DNA of 52,049 nucleotides from positions 1 through 52,049 of the forward strand of contig JAFEAV010000046.1 of NCBI GenBank assembly GCA_018266215.1, written 5' to 3'. A model generated the notes under the pieces. That model had not been told where the DNA came from. It saw nothing but the letters and a program-made list of their open reading frames with translations, and did no database searches. Each line of letters opens with the position of its first letter. The first letter of the stretch is position 1. Below, piece after piece: positions 15,661-22,926 of the stretch. Position numbers and translations under genes: made by a program. The stretch is from Cyanobacteria bacterium SZAS LIN-3 (GTDB lineage Bacteria; Cyanobacteriota; Vampirovibrionia; Obscuribacterales; Obscuribacteraceae).

Positions 15661-16272
15661 TCAGCCGACCTTGAAGGAGATCGTCACGTCCGCGAGTTCT
15701 GTGGCCACGAACTGAATTGAGAGATTGTAGAGCTTCGCTGTTGCCTTCTCGGGCAGGGCCGGAGGCAAGACTTCTACAAGCGGCTTGATGGGCGGGGCTT
15801 TTGCCGGAGAGTTCGGCGCAACTTTCGTTTTTGCAACTGCGGCAGACGAAGACGTCGCAGCAGGCACGGTCGGCTTCGGAACTTCGACACTCTGTGTCTT
15901 TTCGGGCTTTTTCACCGCTTCAACTTTGCGCAATTCGGTGCGCTGCCGTATTCGTGCGGACAAGATGTCGTGAATTCCTTTGGCTGGATTTTCGCGAAGG
16001 GTGCCGCGGTTGTGAAACTCGAACACGGCGGATAGAACGCGATAGCCGGCAAAGGCAAGACCCGGCGCCTCCCGATGAACTTCGTCCGCTCGGTTCACAA
16101 TCTCGGGCTGTGTCAAATCGGAGAGCCGGCGTCCCAACCAGTCGACGTAAGACCGGTTTATTGCCGCTTTGTATTGTCTGACCGTTTCGGCCGAGAGCGG
16201 CCGGGAGGCCAGAAAAGCGTCGAAGGCTTCGCGGAGAGTAGCATCGGGGTTTGCTTTAGTTTGGGTTCCCAT
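15661..16272 (-). CDS. Recombinase-like DNA-binding protein lacking the catalytic domain
   Basis: About 203 aa from ATG 16272 (the start that lines up with the array recombinases; the frame is open to 16383). The first ~110 residues match their SAM-like core-binding domain: AFDAFLASRPLSAETVRQY, then DWLGRRLSDLTQPEIVNR, then GYRVLSAVFEFHNRGTLRENPAKGI. Where the catalytic domain should start there is a Pro/Ala/Lys-rich linker (about 60 residues) and a short beta-like C-terminus (LYNLSIQFVATELADVTISF). None of the Arg/His/Tyr catalytic motifs are present. The frame is intact and the tail is not frameshifted recombinase, so this looks like a purpose-built or exapted DNA-binding protein, possibly an accessory or competitor at the recombinases' sites. 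Confidence 0.7.
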   Translation of the reverse strand: MGTQTKANPDATLREAFDAFLASRPLSAETVRQYKAAINRSYVDWLGRRLSDLTQPEIVNRADEVHREAPGLAFAGYRVLSAVFEFHNRGTLRENPAKGIHDILSARIRQRTELRKVEAVKKPEKTQSVEVPKPTVPAATSSSAAVAKTKVAPNSPAKAPPIKPLVEVLPPALPEKATAKLYNLSIQFVATELADVTISFKVG

Positions 16273-16566
16273 CGCTTTCGTTCTCGCCCTCTGATACACA
16301 CGTCCGGTTGCTTTCTTTGCTCTTCTCGATACCCGCGAGCTGATTTTCATTTCTCGCCCCAAACTTCGAGACATATACAACAAACATAAGGGCGAAAAGG
16401 CAAGCGGTCAAGCGACGACGATACAAACCGCAGGAGAACGGCCTACGAGATCCTGTGGCGCGGTTAGGTGAGCGCGACGACGGAGGAAAGGCGACCGGCG
16501 AGAAAGATCTTTTAAAAGGCACGGAGAGGGGTTTGCTACGACAATTATCAACTTTCGCTGTGGCGA

Positions 16567-16944
16567 CTAAGCTGGCGGTTGATCTGGCGGTGGTGAAGGA
16601 TAGCATTTGCGAAACAAATTGGCCAAATCCATTTGTATCAGGGGGTCATTAAGATCTGCCTCACCCGAAAAGATTTCGCAATGTGCGTCATCGGCTTCCT
16701 CGGGCGTGTGTTGAACGACTAATTTGAGGGCTCTTATCTGTCCAGCGGTCGCCGCAGCAATACTCCGGTCTGGATATTCCGCCAGCACTTTCTGAGGCGA
16801 CGTCATAGATGCTATCGCGCATGAAAGCCCTTTTTCGTTTATCTTCGGGCGCAATGCTACGTCGGGCGGCTTTGGCTGCCCTTTTCGGCTGTATCGACGC
16901 CAAATGATTTCCGAATCTTCGATTTCTCGCGGTTCTGCGACCAC
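16567..16944 (-). CDS. TIGR04255-operon small protein (125 aa), unknown function
   Basis: 125 aa, third gene of a minus-strand operon headed by a TIGR04255-family protein. The key phrase is VQHTPEEADDAHCEIFSG, an HTP...H-C/A-E-I pattern that I associate with small proteins found in such operons; the conserved His and Glu may be functional. The N-terminus has a Trp-Arg-Arg motif and basic residues, and the end is Pro-rich (PSPPPDQPPA). There is no signal peptide. It starts 10 nt after the 153-aa gene ends. Function unknown; the overall operon may be a toxin-antitoxin or defence module. Confidence 0.6.
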   Translation of the reverse strand: MVAEPREIEDSEIIWRRYSRKGQPKPPDVALRPKINEKGLSCAIASMTSPQKVLAEYPDRSIAAATAGQIRALKLVVQHTPEEADDAHCEIFSGEADLNDPLIQMDLANLFRKCYPSPPPDQPPA

Positions 16945-16954
16945 AAACAGACCA

Positions 16955-17416
16955 TCAAGTAATCAAACGCAGTGACATTGAGAGGCTGACAGGAAGTTCG
17001 TCAGAGATCTGATAATGCTGGCTCCGGCGATGACCATTGTCGCCAATGTATCCGAAATTAGCCGAGCCGTCAGGAAACACCTGTATCATCAGCTGGTAAT
17101 GATCACCCTCCCAACCCATGTATACGCCACCGTTCGGCTCAGGAAGGACCTCGGGAGCTGAAAGCGAGGGAAAGTTGTACCTCAGGAAAGATAGGTGAAT
17201 TGCAGCCAGGGCGACAGCACTTCTGTCGACGGGAAGCCCGGCATGGGTATCCCAGTCGTAACAGTACTCTGTGACGGGCAGAATGCGGCCCGCAGCCCAA
17301 TCGAAATGACGCTTTACCTTCTCTGCAAAAGATGGATCCGAAACGGTTGCAGCCGAATTATTCCTCGATATCGATGGGCGTGGAGTTATGGTTAGTTCGC
17401 GTTCGGCGAGGCTCAT
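16955..17416 (-). CDS. TIGR04255-operon protein with W-D-x-G-x-P-V motif (153 aa)
   Basis: 153 aa. The recognisable pattern is YDWDTHAGLPVDRSAVALAA, then a helix, then PEVLPEPNGGVYMGWEGDHY and beta strands (LMIQVFPDGSANFGYIG). This W-D-x-x-x-G-x-P-V ... P-x-P-x-G-G-V pattern recurs in short uncharacterised bacterial proteins. It is soluble with no signal peptide. Its ATG overlaps the TIGR04255 gene's stop by 4 nt, showing coupling, and it is followed 10 nt later by the 125-aa protein. Function unknown. Confidence 0.65.
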   Translation of the reverse strand: MSLAERELTITPRPSISRNNSAATVSDPSFAEKVKRHFDWAAGRILPVTEYCYDWDTHAGLPVDRSAVALAAIHLSFLRYNFPSLSAPEVLPEPNGGVYMGWEGDHYQLMIQVFPDGSANFGYIGDNGHRRSQHYQISDELPVSLSMSLRLIT

Positions 17417-18279
17417 TTCTTATTCTTTTCCTCAATTTCCCAAACTTTGTGCATTGCTGGCGAGGTGATGTCTTTGAAGGTATTCGTAATGTAATAGTGC
17501 CCAAGATCGAGCCAATCTAGCACATCCTCTTTGGATTTTCCCGCTGGGGCGCCTCTTGCCGTGAGTCGAAGCGTTACAACCGGCTTGCCGGTTTCACTAG
17601 ATTTCATAATTGCCGCATCTATAAAGAGGCGGCCTTTGAGCTTGCCGCACCAATAGCTGGCGTTAAGATTCTGATTTTCTAGATCGCCCTCTATGTGTAA
17701 CGGCTGTTTGTGTGGCAACGGCGAGTCAAAGACCGATGAAAACGCCTCCCCTGGTGAGGAAAAGAGTGTTGTATCAATCTGGTTTACATAGCAAACTTCG
17801 CACTGGTCGGGAATGAGGCTTCCAATCGCACTAGAGTTAACAAAGTCTTGAAACAGTGAGTAGTACTCGGCAAACTCCGCTCTGCTGGCCGAGAATGACG
17901 GGTATTTGTGACCGCTCGGTGCATTGGGGAGGCGCCGCCAATTGACTATAAGTCTGTCACTTTGGAGTTGTAGCAGGTGCTCGCCGTTGTCTCGTGGAGG
18001 GTGGCGATACCAGACGCGAGGGTTAGCCATCATGAGATTCGGAAACATTTGAAAGATAATTTGTGGATCGCCGCCTTTATCATCCCTCTCCTCGATCTGG
18101 CGAGGTAACGGCGGGTGCTGCTCAATGGCAGCAAACTTTCGGTCCGAGGCCGTTTGAAATTGCCCGAAGTGTGTTAGCTGAAAGCCGGGCAAGGGGTTAA
18201 ACTGAACACCGAGCACCGTTTCGATCAATGGCGGGTTATTGAATTTCGGAGTGTCCCTTAGGTCAATGTTGTCGCCCAT
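17413..18279 (-). CDS. TIGR04255 family protein
   Basis: About 288 aa from ATG 18279; the frame is open to a TTG at 18306, and no strong ribosome-binding site distinguishes them. The N-terminus FNNPPLIETVLGVQFNPLPGF is the hallmark of the sporadically distributed TIGR04255 family (pattern PPL.E.V..VQF.PL). The remainder (YHRHPPRDNGEHLLQLQSDRLIVNWR-like strands, CEVCYVNQID, then TGKPVVTLRLTARG) fits a two-lobed beta-alpha protein. The biochemical role of the family is not established; its sporadic, horizontally spread distribution suggests defence or stress. It heads an operon with two small proteins, within a mobile island. Confidence 0.75.
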   Translation of the reverse strand: MGDNIDLRDTPKFNNPPLIETVLGVQFNPLPGFQLTHFGQFQTASDRKFAAIEQHPPLPRQIEERDDKGGDPQIIFQMFPNLMMANPRVWYRHPPRDNGEHLLQLQSDRLIVNWRRLPNAPSGHKYPSFSASRAEFAEYYSLFQDFVNSSAIGSLIPDQCEVCYVNQIDTTLFSSPGEAFSSVFDSPLPHKQPLHIEGDLENQNLNASYWCGKLKGRLFIDAAIMKSSETGKPVVTLRLTARGAPAGKSKEDVLDWLDLGHYYITNTFKDITSPAMHKVWEIEEKNKK

Positions 18280-18439
18280 CAACAAATTCACCAACACCCA
18301 CTTCAAATCTTAAAGACATCTGACCCAACAACTTTAAATTGTACTCTACCTGCCCGGGCGGGGCCATGTCAACCTCTACAGCCTCCTATCGTGGCCCCAC
18401 ACGCTACCATATAGGGAAGGCCCGACGGTATCGGTACTG

Positions 18440-18660
18440 GTGGCAATAGTCACCTCTTGGCATTTTGCAATGCATAATCTAAAAGTCCGAGTCTCAAGCT
18501 TATTTGCCGCCACGCTGCCACCGATGCCCAAAAGCCCTGTGTACCAATCGTTTCCCGGTGGCACCTACAGCTGCCACCCGAGCTGCCACCCATTATTGCA
18601 GTCTGCCACCGGTGGCGGTTGTGGCACCTAGTGGCAGCTTTTAATTGGTCGAGCTGCCAC
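18440..18660. repeat. Iteron cluster (TGCCAC/GTGGCA), putative replication origin of the element
   Basis: Nine exact TGCCAC or GTGGCA hexamers in 221 bp: 18440, 18516, 18558, 18572, 18584, 18604, 18621, 18631 and 18655, in both orientations, plus near matches (CCGCCAC at 18507, GTGGCG at 18612). Several are extended to AGCTGCCAC. The cluster is intergenic and lies directly after the helicase gene. Satellite phages such as P4 and SaPIs place iteron-type origins beside the primase/helicase gene, so an origin recognised by the 18678 or 20287 product is likely. No Rho-independent terminator was recognised here. Confidence 0.6.
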
Positions 18661-18677
18661 TGGCTTTCTCTTGTGGC

Positions 18678-20303
18678 TCAAGGAGTTTCAGATTCGGTGG
18701 CGGCTGTGACACCTGTATCTAACTTTAGAACATAAGTCCGAGTGTATTTGCCCTTCTCGTAGTCGAAGTGGATTCCCTGGGCACGAAGTACCGGCGCTAA
18801 TCGCATAAGTCTTCCCTTCAAGGATTGCATTTTTGGCCAGCCCTTGCTCTTTCTCGCGTCGTCTCCTGCAATTTTGTTGATCTCCGTCAACATTTCAGAA
18901 CCCGAGCCGCTATATCCTCCGCTTCTGTTCGCCAGACGTATCACGGCCTGCGCAAACTCATCACTGTCGATGCTGCTAACGTGTATCTCATTTCGGTATT
19001 CAAGAAAAGCCTTAACGAATGAGCCTGTTTCCCACCCGAAAGTACTCTCCGCTGCGGTTACCCATTTCGCAAAGTCTGCCAATCGTGGTTTCTCGGCAAG
19101 TACAACGGAATCAAACCCTTGAAGACAAGCCGATAGAGCATCGCATAGCGCGCCGAAGATTTTTGGATGAACTTCATCGAACTCACTCCAGAACGTGCTC
19201 TCGTCCTTTCTCCTCTTATCTGAAATCTTGTACAAATAAATTCGGATGAGGCGGTCCAGGAGATCCGGTCGACGCGCTATATCATCAATTCCATTCCAGA
19301 CAACAGGCCTTAGGAGATCGATTGTAATTTGTCCGTCGTCGGTAAAGAGTTTCCTCGTCTTAAAGGAACCACCTGTAGCCACCCGACACATTGCGTCGGA
19401 GACTTCAGGGGTTATTGAGCTGAGGTTATCGTAGGCCAGGACTCGCTCATGCTGCGCAATCTGAGCAATCGAGTTTTGATTTTCCGGTGGCCCGTTCAAA
19501 GGTGCTCGGCTCGGATCTGTAAGTCGTTTTGTCATACGGCAGGTTGTACTTTTTGCGCTCCCTTGTTCTCCCCCAACTTCTAAAATTGGATATGGACCGA
19601 TGGGGCAATAACAAGAGAGAAGGTGCCCAACATAGAAACGGAAGTCGGTTTCGGAGCAGTTGAGAAGGGGCTTCAAGAGATAGATGTCACCCCCAGTGAC
19701 TGGCACGGGTAAAGCGGTCATGTTGTTCGACCGACGAAACACAACGGGTGATTTCGGAATCAAGCTCCAGCCGTCCTTCGTTATATGCACGACCTCCCAG
19801 GCGTCATTACAGAGATCAATAAAAATGTTTTCTTTATCTCCCGCGACGCGCAATGATACGGGACGGACAAAAGAGTCTTCGCCGAAGAACGCCTTTGCTT
19901 CTATTGTTGTTTTTGCATCTTCGATAGCAGCGGCACCGACTGCTTTCTTTGCCGTCTTATACTGCTGTTCGCGCAACCAAAGCTCAAAGCGCTTGCTCCT
20001 TACAGGCCAGTATTCGGTATGGCCGTTGACCTCCAGTGCGGCCCAGGCCTCGGCATCCTGCTGGTCAGAATCTTTGAAGAGCACAAGCCCTTCGGTCAGT
20101 TTTACGAGCGCGTCAGCTTGGCTTTGACGTTCTTTTTTGTCGTCATCCTTTTTGTCGTCAGCTTTAGTTTCGGCCGGCGTAGCCTCGACCGTATCGCCAG
20201 TCGCACTACTCTCGGCGGCAGGCAGATGGAAACTTTCAGCGTCGTCGAGAATGCTCATGGCCAGTGGCGGAGCAGCGGTTAATGAGTTATTTGTTGTTTG
20301 CAT
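18678..20303 (-). CDS. SF3/D5-like replicative helicase (AAA+ ATPase)
   Basis: 541 aa from ATG 20303, which overlaps the primase stop by 17 nt. The N-terminal ~60 residues are acidic and low-complexity (KADDKKDDDKKERQ). The ATPase core begins about residue 215: Walker A GGEQGSAKST, a later acidic/Asn motif (VLAYDNLSS), and RPVVWNGIDDIARRPDLLDR, which fits the sensor/arginine-finger region of superfamily-3-type helicases. The C-terminal part (about 440-530) looks like a DNA-binding winged-helix region (LKGRLMRLAPVLRAQGI). Together with the neighbouring CHC2/Toprim primase it forms a two-gene replication module, as in phage satellites and some plasmids. It should act at the iterons directly downstream. 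Confidence 0.75.
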   Translation of the reverse strand: MQTTNNSLTAAPPLAMSILDDAESFHLPAAESSATGDTVEATPAETKADDKKDDDKKERQSQADALVKLTEGLVLFKDSDQQDAEAWAALEVNGHTEYWPVRSKRFELWLREQQYKTAKKAVGAAAIEDAKTTIEAKAFFGEDSFVRPVSLRVAGDKENIFIDLCNDAWEVVHITKDGWSLIPKSPVVFRRSNNMTALPVPVTGGDIYLLKPLLNCSETDFRFYVGHLLSCYCPIGPYPILEVGGEQGSAKSTTCRMTKRLTDPSRAPLNGPPENQNSIAQIAQHERVLAYDNLSSITPEVSDAMCRVATGGSFKTRKLFTDDGQITIDLLRPVVWNGIDDIARRPDLLDRLIRIYLYKISDKRRKDESTFWSEFDEVHPKIFGALCDALSACLQGFDSVVLAEKPRLADFAKWVTAAESTFGWETGSFVKAFLEYRNEIHVSSIDSDEFAQAVIRLANRSGGYSGSGSEMLTEINKIAGDDARKSKGWPKMQSLKGRLMRLAPVLRAQGIHFDYEKGKYTRTYVLKLDTGVTAATESETP

Positions 20304-21249
20304 TTGTTAATTTCCGTAGGGTATCGTTGAAATCTTTGCCGGAAGGTTCCGGCGGTTTACATAAATAGGCAGTCTTGCCTTCTGCGGTCAGTTTCTCGGC
20401 AAGCTTTCGAGCTGCCGCTTCTCCCGTGCCGTTGGCGTCAAGATCGACGCAGATGTAAACTTCGGACACCTCAGCCGGTATCTCTGCTTTTTGCAGATTA
20501 CCTGCGCTAATAGCGGCCCATGCGGCGACGCCGGTAAGAACGTGAAAGGAAAGTGCGGTTTCTATCCCTTCTGCAAGGGCAAGCTGTGATCCTGCTGGAC
20601 ACAAGCGAATAGCGCCGTAGTCGATAGAGCCGAGTACTTTTTTCTGTTTTGGTACGTCGGCTTTCTTGCCGTCCTTGGACAGATACGTGCGGTGTACTGC
20701 TGTCAGCGCCCCGTCCGGATTATTGATCTTTGCAAGCATTGCCGGGAATCTGCCGAGGCAGATCGGCTTGTCGTTGTCGTCCTTCTCCCAATATTTCAGG
20801 GACGGGTGGAATCGCAATGTTTCGGGAAACCGGTCGAGTTCTATCCCCCGTGCCCTGAGGTACTTGTCTGCGATGTCGCCGCGAGTAATTGCGACACCTT
20901 CTTCCCACAGTAAACGCGCCTTGTCAGTCGTCGGCAGGTTTGTCTCTTTTCTTGCAGGTTGCTCCGAAGATCGATCTTGGAGATCGGAGGCTTTTTTGCC
21001 GCTCAGCCACTCGTAAGCGTCTTGAAAATTCAGGCCGTAGGCTTTGCCGTGAAAATCTACAATATCGCCACTTTCGCCACAGCCGAAGCAGTGGAACCGG
21101 CCCGTGTCAAAGCAAATCGAGAGAGAACCCGTTCGCTCCTTATGGAAGCGACATTTGACCAGCACCTTACCCGACTTCTTCTTCAGATCCGGGAATTCAG
21201 CGCCGAAATATGACGAGGCAGATACCTTCCAGTCCGAGGCCGGTATCAT
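20287..21249 (-). CDS. DnaG-like primase: CHC2 zinc finger and Toprim domain
   Basis: About 320 aa from ATG 21249 (a TTG at 21279 is the other option). The zinc-binding motif is clear: CRFHKER, then SICFDTGRFHCFGCGESGDIVDF (C-x2-H ... C-x2-C). The middle contains a linker with a conserved EGVAITRGDIADKYLRARGI, typical of phage/plasmid primases just before the Toprim domain. The Toprim domain shows LALAEGIETALS (the acidic E) and VYICVDLDANGTG (D-x-D). It synthesises RNA primers for element replication. It is translationally coupled to the helicase. The leader lies opposite a possible small RNA (21303-21385). Confidence 0.85.
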   Translation of the reverse strand: MIPASDWKVSASSYFGAEFPDLKKKSGKVLVKCRFHKERTGSLSICFDTGRFHCFGCGESGDIVDFHGKAYGLNFQDAYEWLSGKKASDLQDRSSEQPARKETNLPTTDKARLLWEEGVAITRGDIADKYLRARGIELDRFPETLRFHPSLKYWEKDDNDKPICLGRFPAMLAKINNPDGALTAVHRTYLSKDGKKADVPKQKKVLGSIDYGAIRLCPAGSQLALAEGIETALSFHVLTGVAAWAAISAGNLQKAEIPAEVSEVYICVDLDANGTGEAAARKLAEKLTAEGKTAYLCKPPEPSGKDFNDTLRKLTNANNK

Positions 21250-21266
21250 TGAGCCCGTCCCGTAGC

Positions 21267-21296
21267 TTGCATTATGCAATTGAGATGTGGTACACT
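21267..21296 (+). promoter_or_regulatory. Putative promoter of an intergenic small RNA
   Basis: TTGCAT (21267-21272), an 18-nt spacer, then an extended -10, TGTGGTACACT, ending at 21296. It points away from the primase gene, into the 146-bp gap. Confidence 0.4.
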
Positions 21297-21302
21297 GTTT
21301 GA

Positions 21303-21385
21303 AGTTGAAATGTTCGTGTTCATATTTTGTCCGTAAGGTCTCACAATCTCCCGCCTCTCGCTATCCGGCCTGGGCGGGTTTTTGT
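21303..21385 (+). ncRNA. Candidate small RNA antisense to the primase leader
   Basis: Predicted from a plus-strand promoter (21267-21296) and a Rho-independent-type terminator: CCCGCC (21350-21355), a 17-nt loop, GGCGGG (21373-21378), then TTTTT (21379-21383). All flanking genes read on the minus strand, so the terminator serves no known gene. The RNA would be about 80 nt and complementary to the leader between the 87-aa gene and the primase. Satellite P4 controls its replication genes with a small RNA (CI RNA), which makes a regulatory role plausible. The evidence is by eye only. Confidence 0.4.
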
Positions 21386-21395
21386 TTGCGGGTTT

Positions 21396-21659
21396 CTAGT
21401 TCTGTCGGTTGCGAGCGTTTGCAATAGAGCAGATCATCAGCTCGTACTTCTTGCTCAGCTTTCTGGTTTGCGACTCGAAGTAATGAAGTGCTTTTGAGGC
21501 GTTGTAATGGGCTTCGCTCTCGTTCTTATCTGCCGGTGCGATCTTTTTCCAATTTGCAATTTCCGTGTTCAAGTTATTCAGATCGTTTGTGAGCTCGCCG
21601 TGCAAGACGGAAAGGGAGTCGCGAAGGTCCTGAGTTGTTTGTTCTTGTTCATTTATCAT
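21396..21659 (-). CDS. Small coiled-coil protein (87 aa)
   Basis: 87 aa, almost entirely helical with heptad-like spacing (LRDSLSVLHGELTNDLNNLNTEIANWKKI, then HYFESQTRKLSKKYELMI). No motif was recognised. It starts 3 nt after the stop of the HTH protein at 21663-21848, so both are in one operon upstream of the primase. It could be a partner of the HTH protein or a replication accessory factor; the function is unknown. Confidence 0.6.
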   Translation of the reverse strand: MINEQEQTTQDLRDSLSVLHGELTNDLNNLNTEIANWKKIAPADKNESEAHYNASKALHYFESQTRKLSKKYELMICSIANARNRQN

Positions 21660-21662
21660 GGC

Positions 21663-21848
21663 TTACTTTGACGCCTCGACTTTCACTTCTTGGGGCTCGA
21701 ATTTACTTGTATCGATATACATCAAGTTACCAATCATTACCGCTCGAAGGCCATGCTTACCTGCCTTAACCCACTTACTGACTGTGTCTTCGCAAACGCC
21801 CAGCTCCCGGGCGAAGTCCTTTCTTTTTTTGTACTTTGTCTTTTCCAT
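21663..21848 (-). CDS. Small helix-turn-helix DNA-binding protein (61 aa)
   Basis: 61 aa with AAGGA upstream of ATG 21848. The segment KKRKDFARELGVCEDTVSKWVKAGKHGLRAVMIGN-like contains a textbook helix-turn-helix (RELGVCEDTVSKWV), followed by a short wing and MYIDTSKF, as in MerR/excisionase-type small DNA-binding proteins that carry the recognition helix plus a target-name wing. It lies between the ParB-like protein and the coiled-coil protein. A role in regulating replication or excision genes is likely. Confidence 0.65.
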   Translation of the reverse strand: MEKTKYKKRKDFARELGVCEDTVSKWVKAGKHGLRAVMIGNLMYIDTSKFEPQEVKVEASK

Positions 21849-21920
21849 TTTTATTTTCCTTGGAGATTTTTGCCGCCCGTCGCGGTCTACAACTCAAGGA
21901 TAGTGGCCAATCTTTGCCAA

Positions 21921-22292
21921 TCAAGGCCTTTTTTCTGCCTTGAGCCGTTCGGCTTTTTGTGGGCGAAGGAGATGGATCATTGCCTGAGCCTGCGCCGTCG
22001 TTATCCGCAGAAAGACGACCTCGAACTCGGGAAAACCGGCTTTTTCCAGGGCCACAAAACGTCGGTATCCGTTTACAATATCTCCGTCAGCGGTTGCGGT
22101 TATGGGTTCAAACAGTGCACCCTCGGTCTCCTCAATACTTCGCTGTAACGCCGAAACGTCTCCGGGATCCTCGTCTTCCACAAGCACAAGCCCGAGCTCC
22201 GTTGCAGCAGTCATAGAAATGCGAAGTCGTTTAGATCGTGGAATTGGCGCAGCGCCCAGCTCTTTCACAACTTGTCTTTTGAATGTTCCCAT
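21921..22292 (-). CDS. ParB-N-like domain protein
   Basis: 123 aa from ATG 22292, chosen because GGGAGG lies 9 nt upstream; an in-frame ATG at 22301 directly abuts that sequence. The stretch DVSALQRSIEETEGALFEPITATADGDIVNGYRRFVALEKAGF matches the N-terminal half of ParB/Spo0J-like domains (a helix, then I....DGDIV.G.RR..A...AG). No helix-turn-helix follows, and the end is basic (RPQKAERLKAEKRP). Such small proteins regulate or partition elements; the nucleotide-binding activity seen in ParB is not provable here. It lies upstream of the HTH gene and downstream of the AlpA-like gene on the same strand. Confidence 0.55.
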   Translation of the reverse strand: MGTFKRQVVKELGAAPIPRSKRLRISMTAATELGLVLVEDEDPGDVSALQRSIEETEGALFEPITATADGDIVNGYRRFVALEKAGFPEFEVVFLRITTAQAQAMIHLLRPQKAERLKAEKRP

Positions 22293-22388
22293 GTTTTCCA
22301 TCCTCCCGGGTGCGCACAGCCGTCGACAACCACCTCGGCTGCCGTGTTTGTGCTGTAAATTTGTAAAAGTTGGTTGTTGTGGTCCGGC

Positions 22389-22610
22389 TTAGTTCGCGGC
22401 CTTTCTGTACTCTGCTGTCGAAGAAAACTCTTGACGCGCAAAGTAAGCGTCAAGCTCTTCCTTGCGATAGAAAATCTTTCGGCCGTACCGACCAAACTTC
22501 GGTCCGTCCCCGTCGATTCGCCGCTTCTCAAGCCAGCTGGTCGAGCACGGATAAATGGAAGCTACTTCTTTTGGCGTGAGTAGCGGCTTTTCTTGAATTT
22601 GCGTGAACAT
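22389..22610 (-). CDS. AlpA/excisionase-type HTH_17 protein
   Basis: 73 aa from ATG 22610 (GGAG 6 nt upstream); the frame is open further upstream but the sequence there is unlike protein. PLLTPKEVASIYPCSTSWLEKRRIDG-type pattern followed by PKFGRYGRKIFYRKEELDAYF is the typical excisionase/MerR-like fold: HTH, wing, then the Y-R-K-E-E-L-D-A-Y/W-F end. In P4-like satellites AlpA/Vis proteins activate excision and regulate int. It is the first gene upstream of the ParB-like and HTH genes; a 13-nt inverted repeat is just upstream. Confidence 0.75.
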   Translation of the reverse strand: MFTQIQEKPLLTPKEVASIYPCSTSWLEKRRIDGDGPKFGRYGRKIFYRKEELDAYFARQEFSSTAEYRKAAN

Positions 22611-22632
22611 ATTTTTCTCCCTTTGGGCGTGT

Positions 22633-22687
22633 GCGTTCGGCCCCCCAGAGCTGTTGCTGGGAGCGTCTGTGTATGGGGGCCGAACGC
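22633..22687. repeat. Perfect 13-nt inverted repeat upstream of the AlpA-like gene
   Basis: GCGTTCGGCCCCC (22633-22645) and GGGGGCCGAACGC (22675-22687) are exact inverted arms with a 29-nt interior. It starts 23 bp upstream of ATG 22610. It may be an operator for a regulator of the element or a structured leader; it is not a terminator (no T-run). Confidence 0.6.
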
Positions 22688-22864
22688 GGTCTTTTGAAGT
22701 GCTGGGAAAAGAGTAGCAAGGCGCAGCAAAAAGGTACAAGACGCACGAAAAGGGACAGGGTGTATATCCGGCGGCAAGGTGAGGGACTGCCGATGACGGC
22801 CACCTTTATATGACTGCTCGTATGCCGATATGCCATCGTATAAACAGTGTGTCGTTTAAACGTC

Positions 22865-22896
22865 AAAAGACCCGGCAGGATGATCCGTACCGGGCC
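22865..22896 (-). terminator. Rho-independent terminator of the integrase gene
   Basis: On the minus strand: GGCCCGG (22890-22896), a 14-nt loop, CCGGGTC (22869-22875, with one G-U pair), then TTTT. It lies 31 nt after the integrase stop at 22927. Confidence 0.65.
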
Positions 22897-22926
22897 TCTT
22901 TGGTGTAAGATTCGCCGCCGCATGCC

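Noticed and set aside
18440..18660. Iteron cluster as a CRISPR array
   Set aside because: The repeats are hexamers in mixed orientation with irregular spacing; no uniform repeat-spacer structure and no cas genes.
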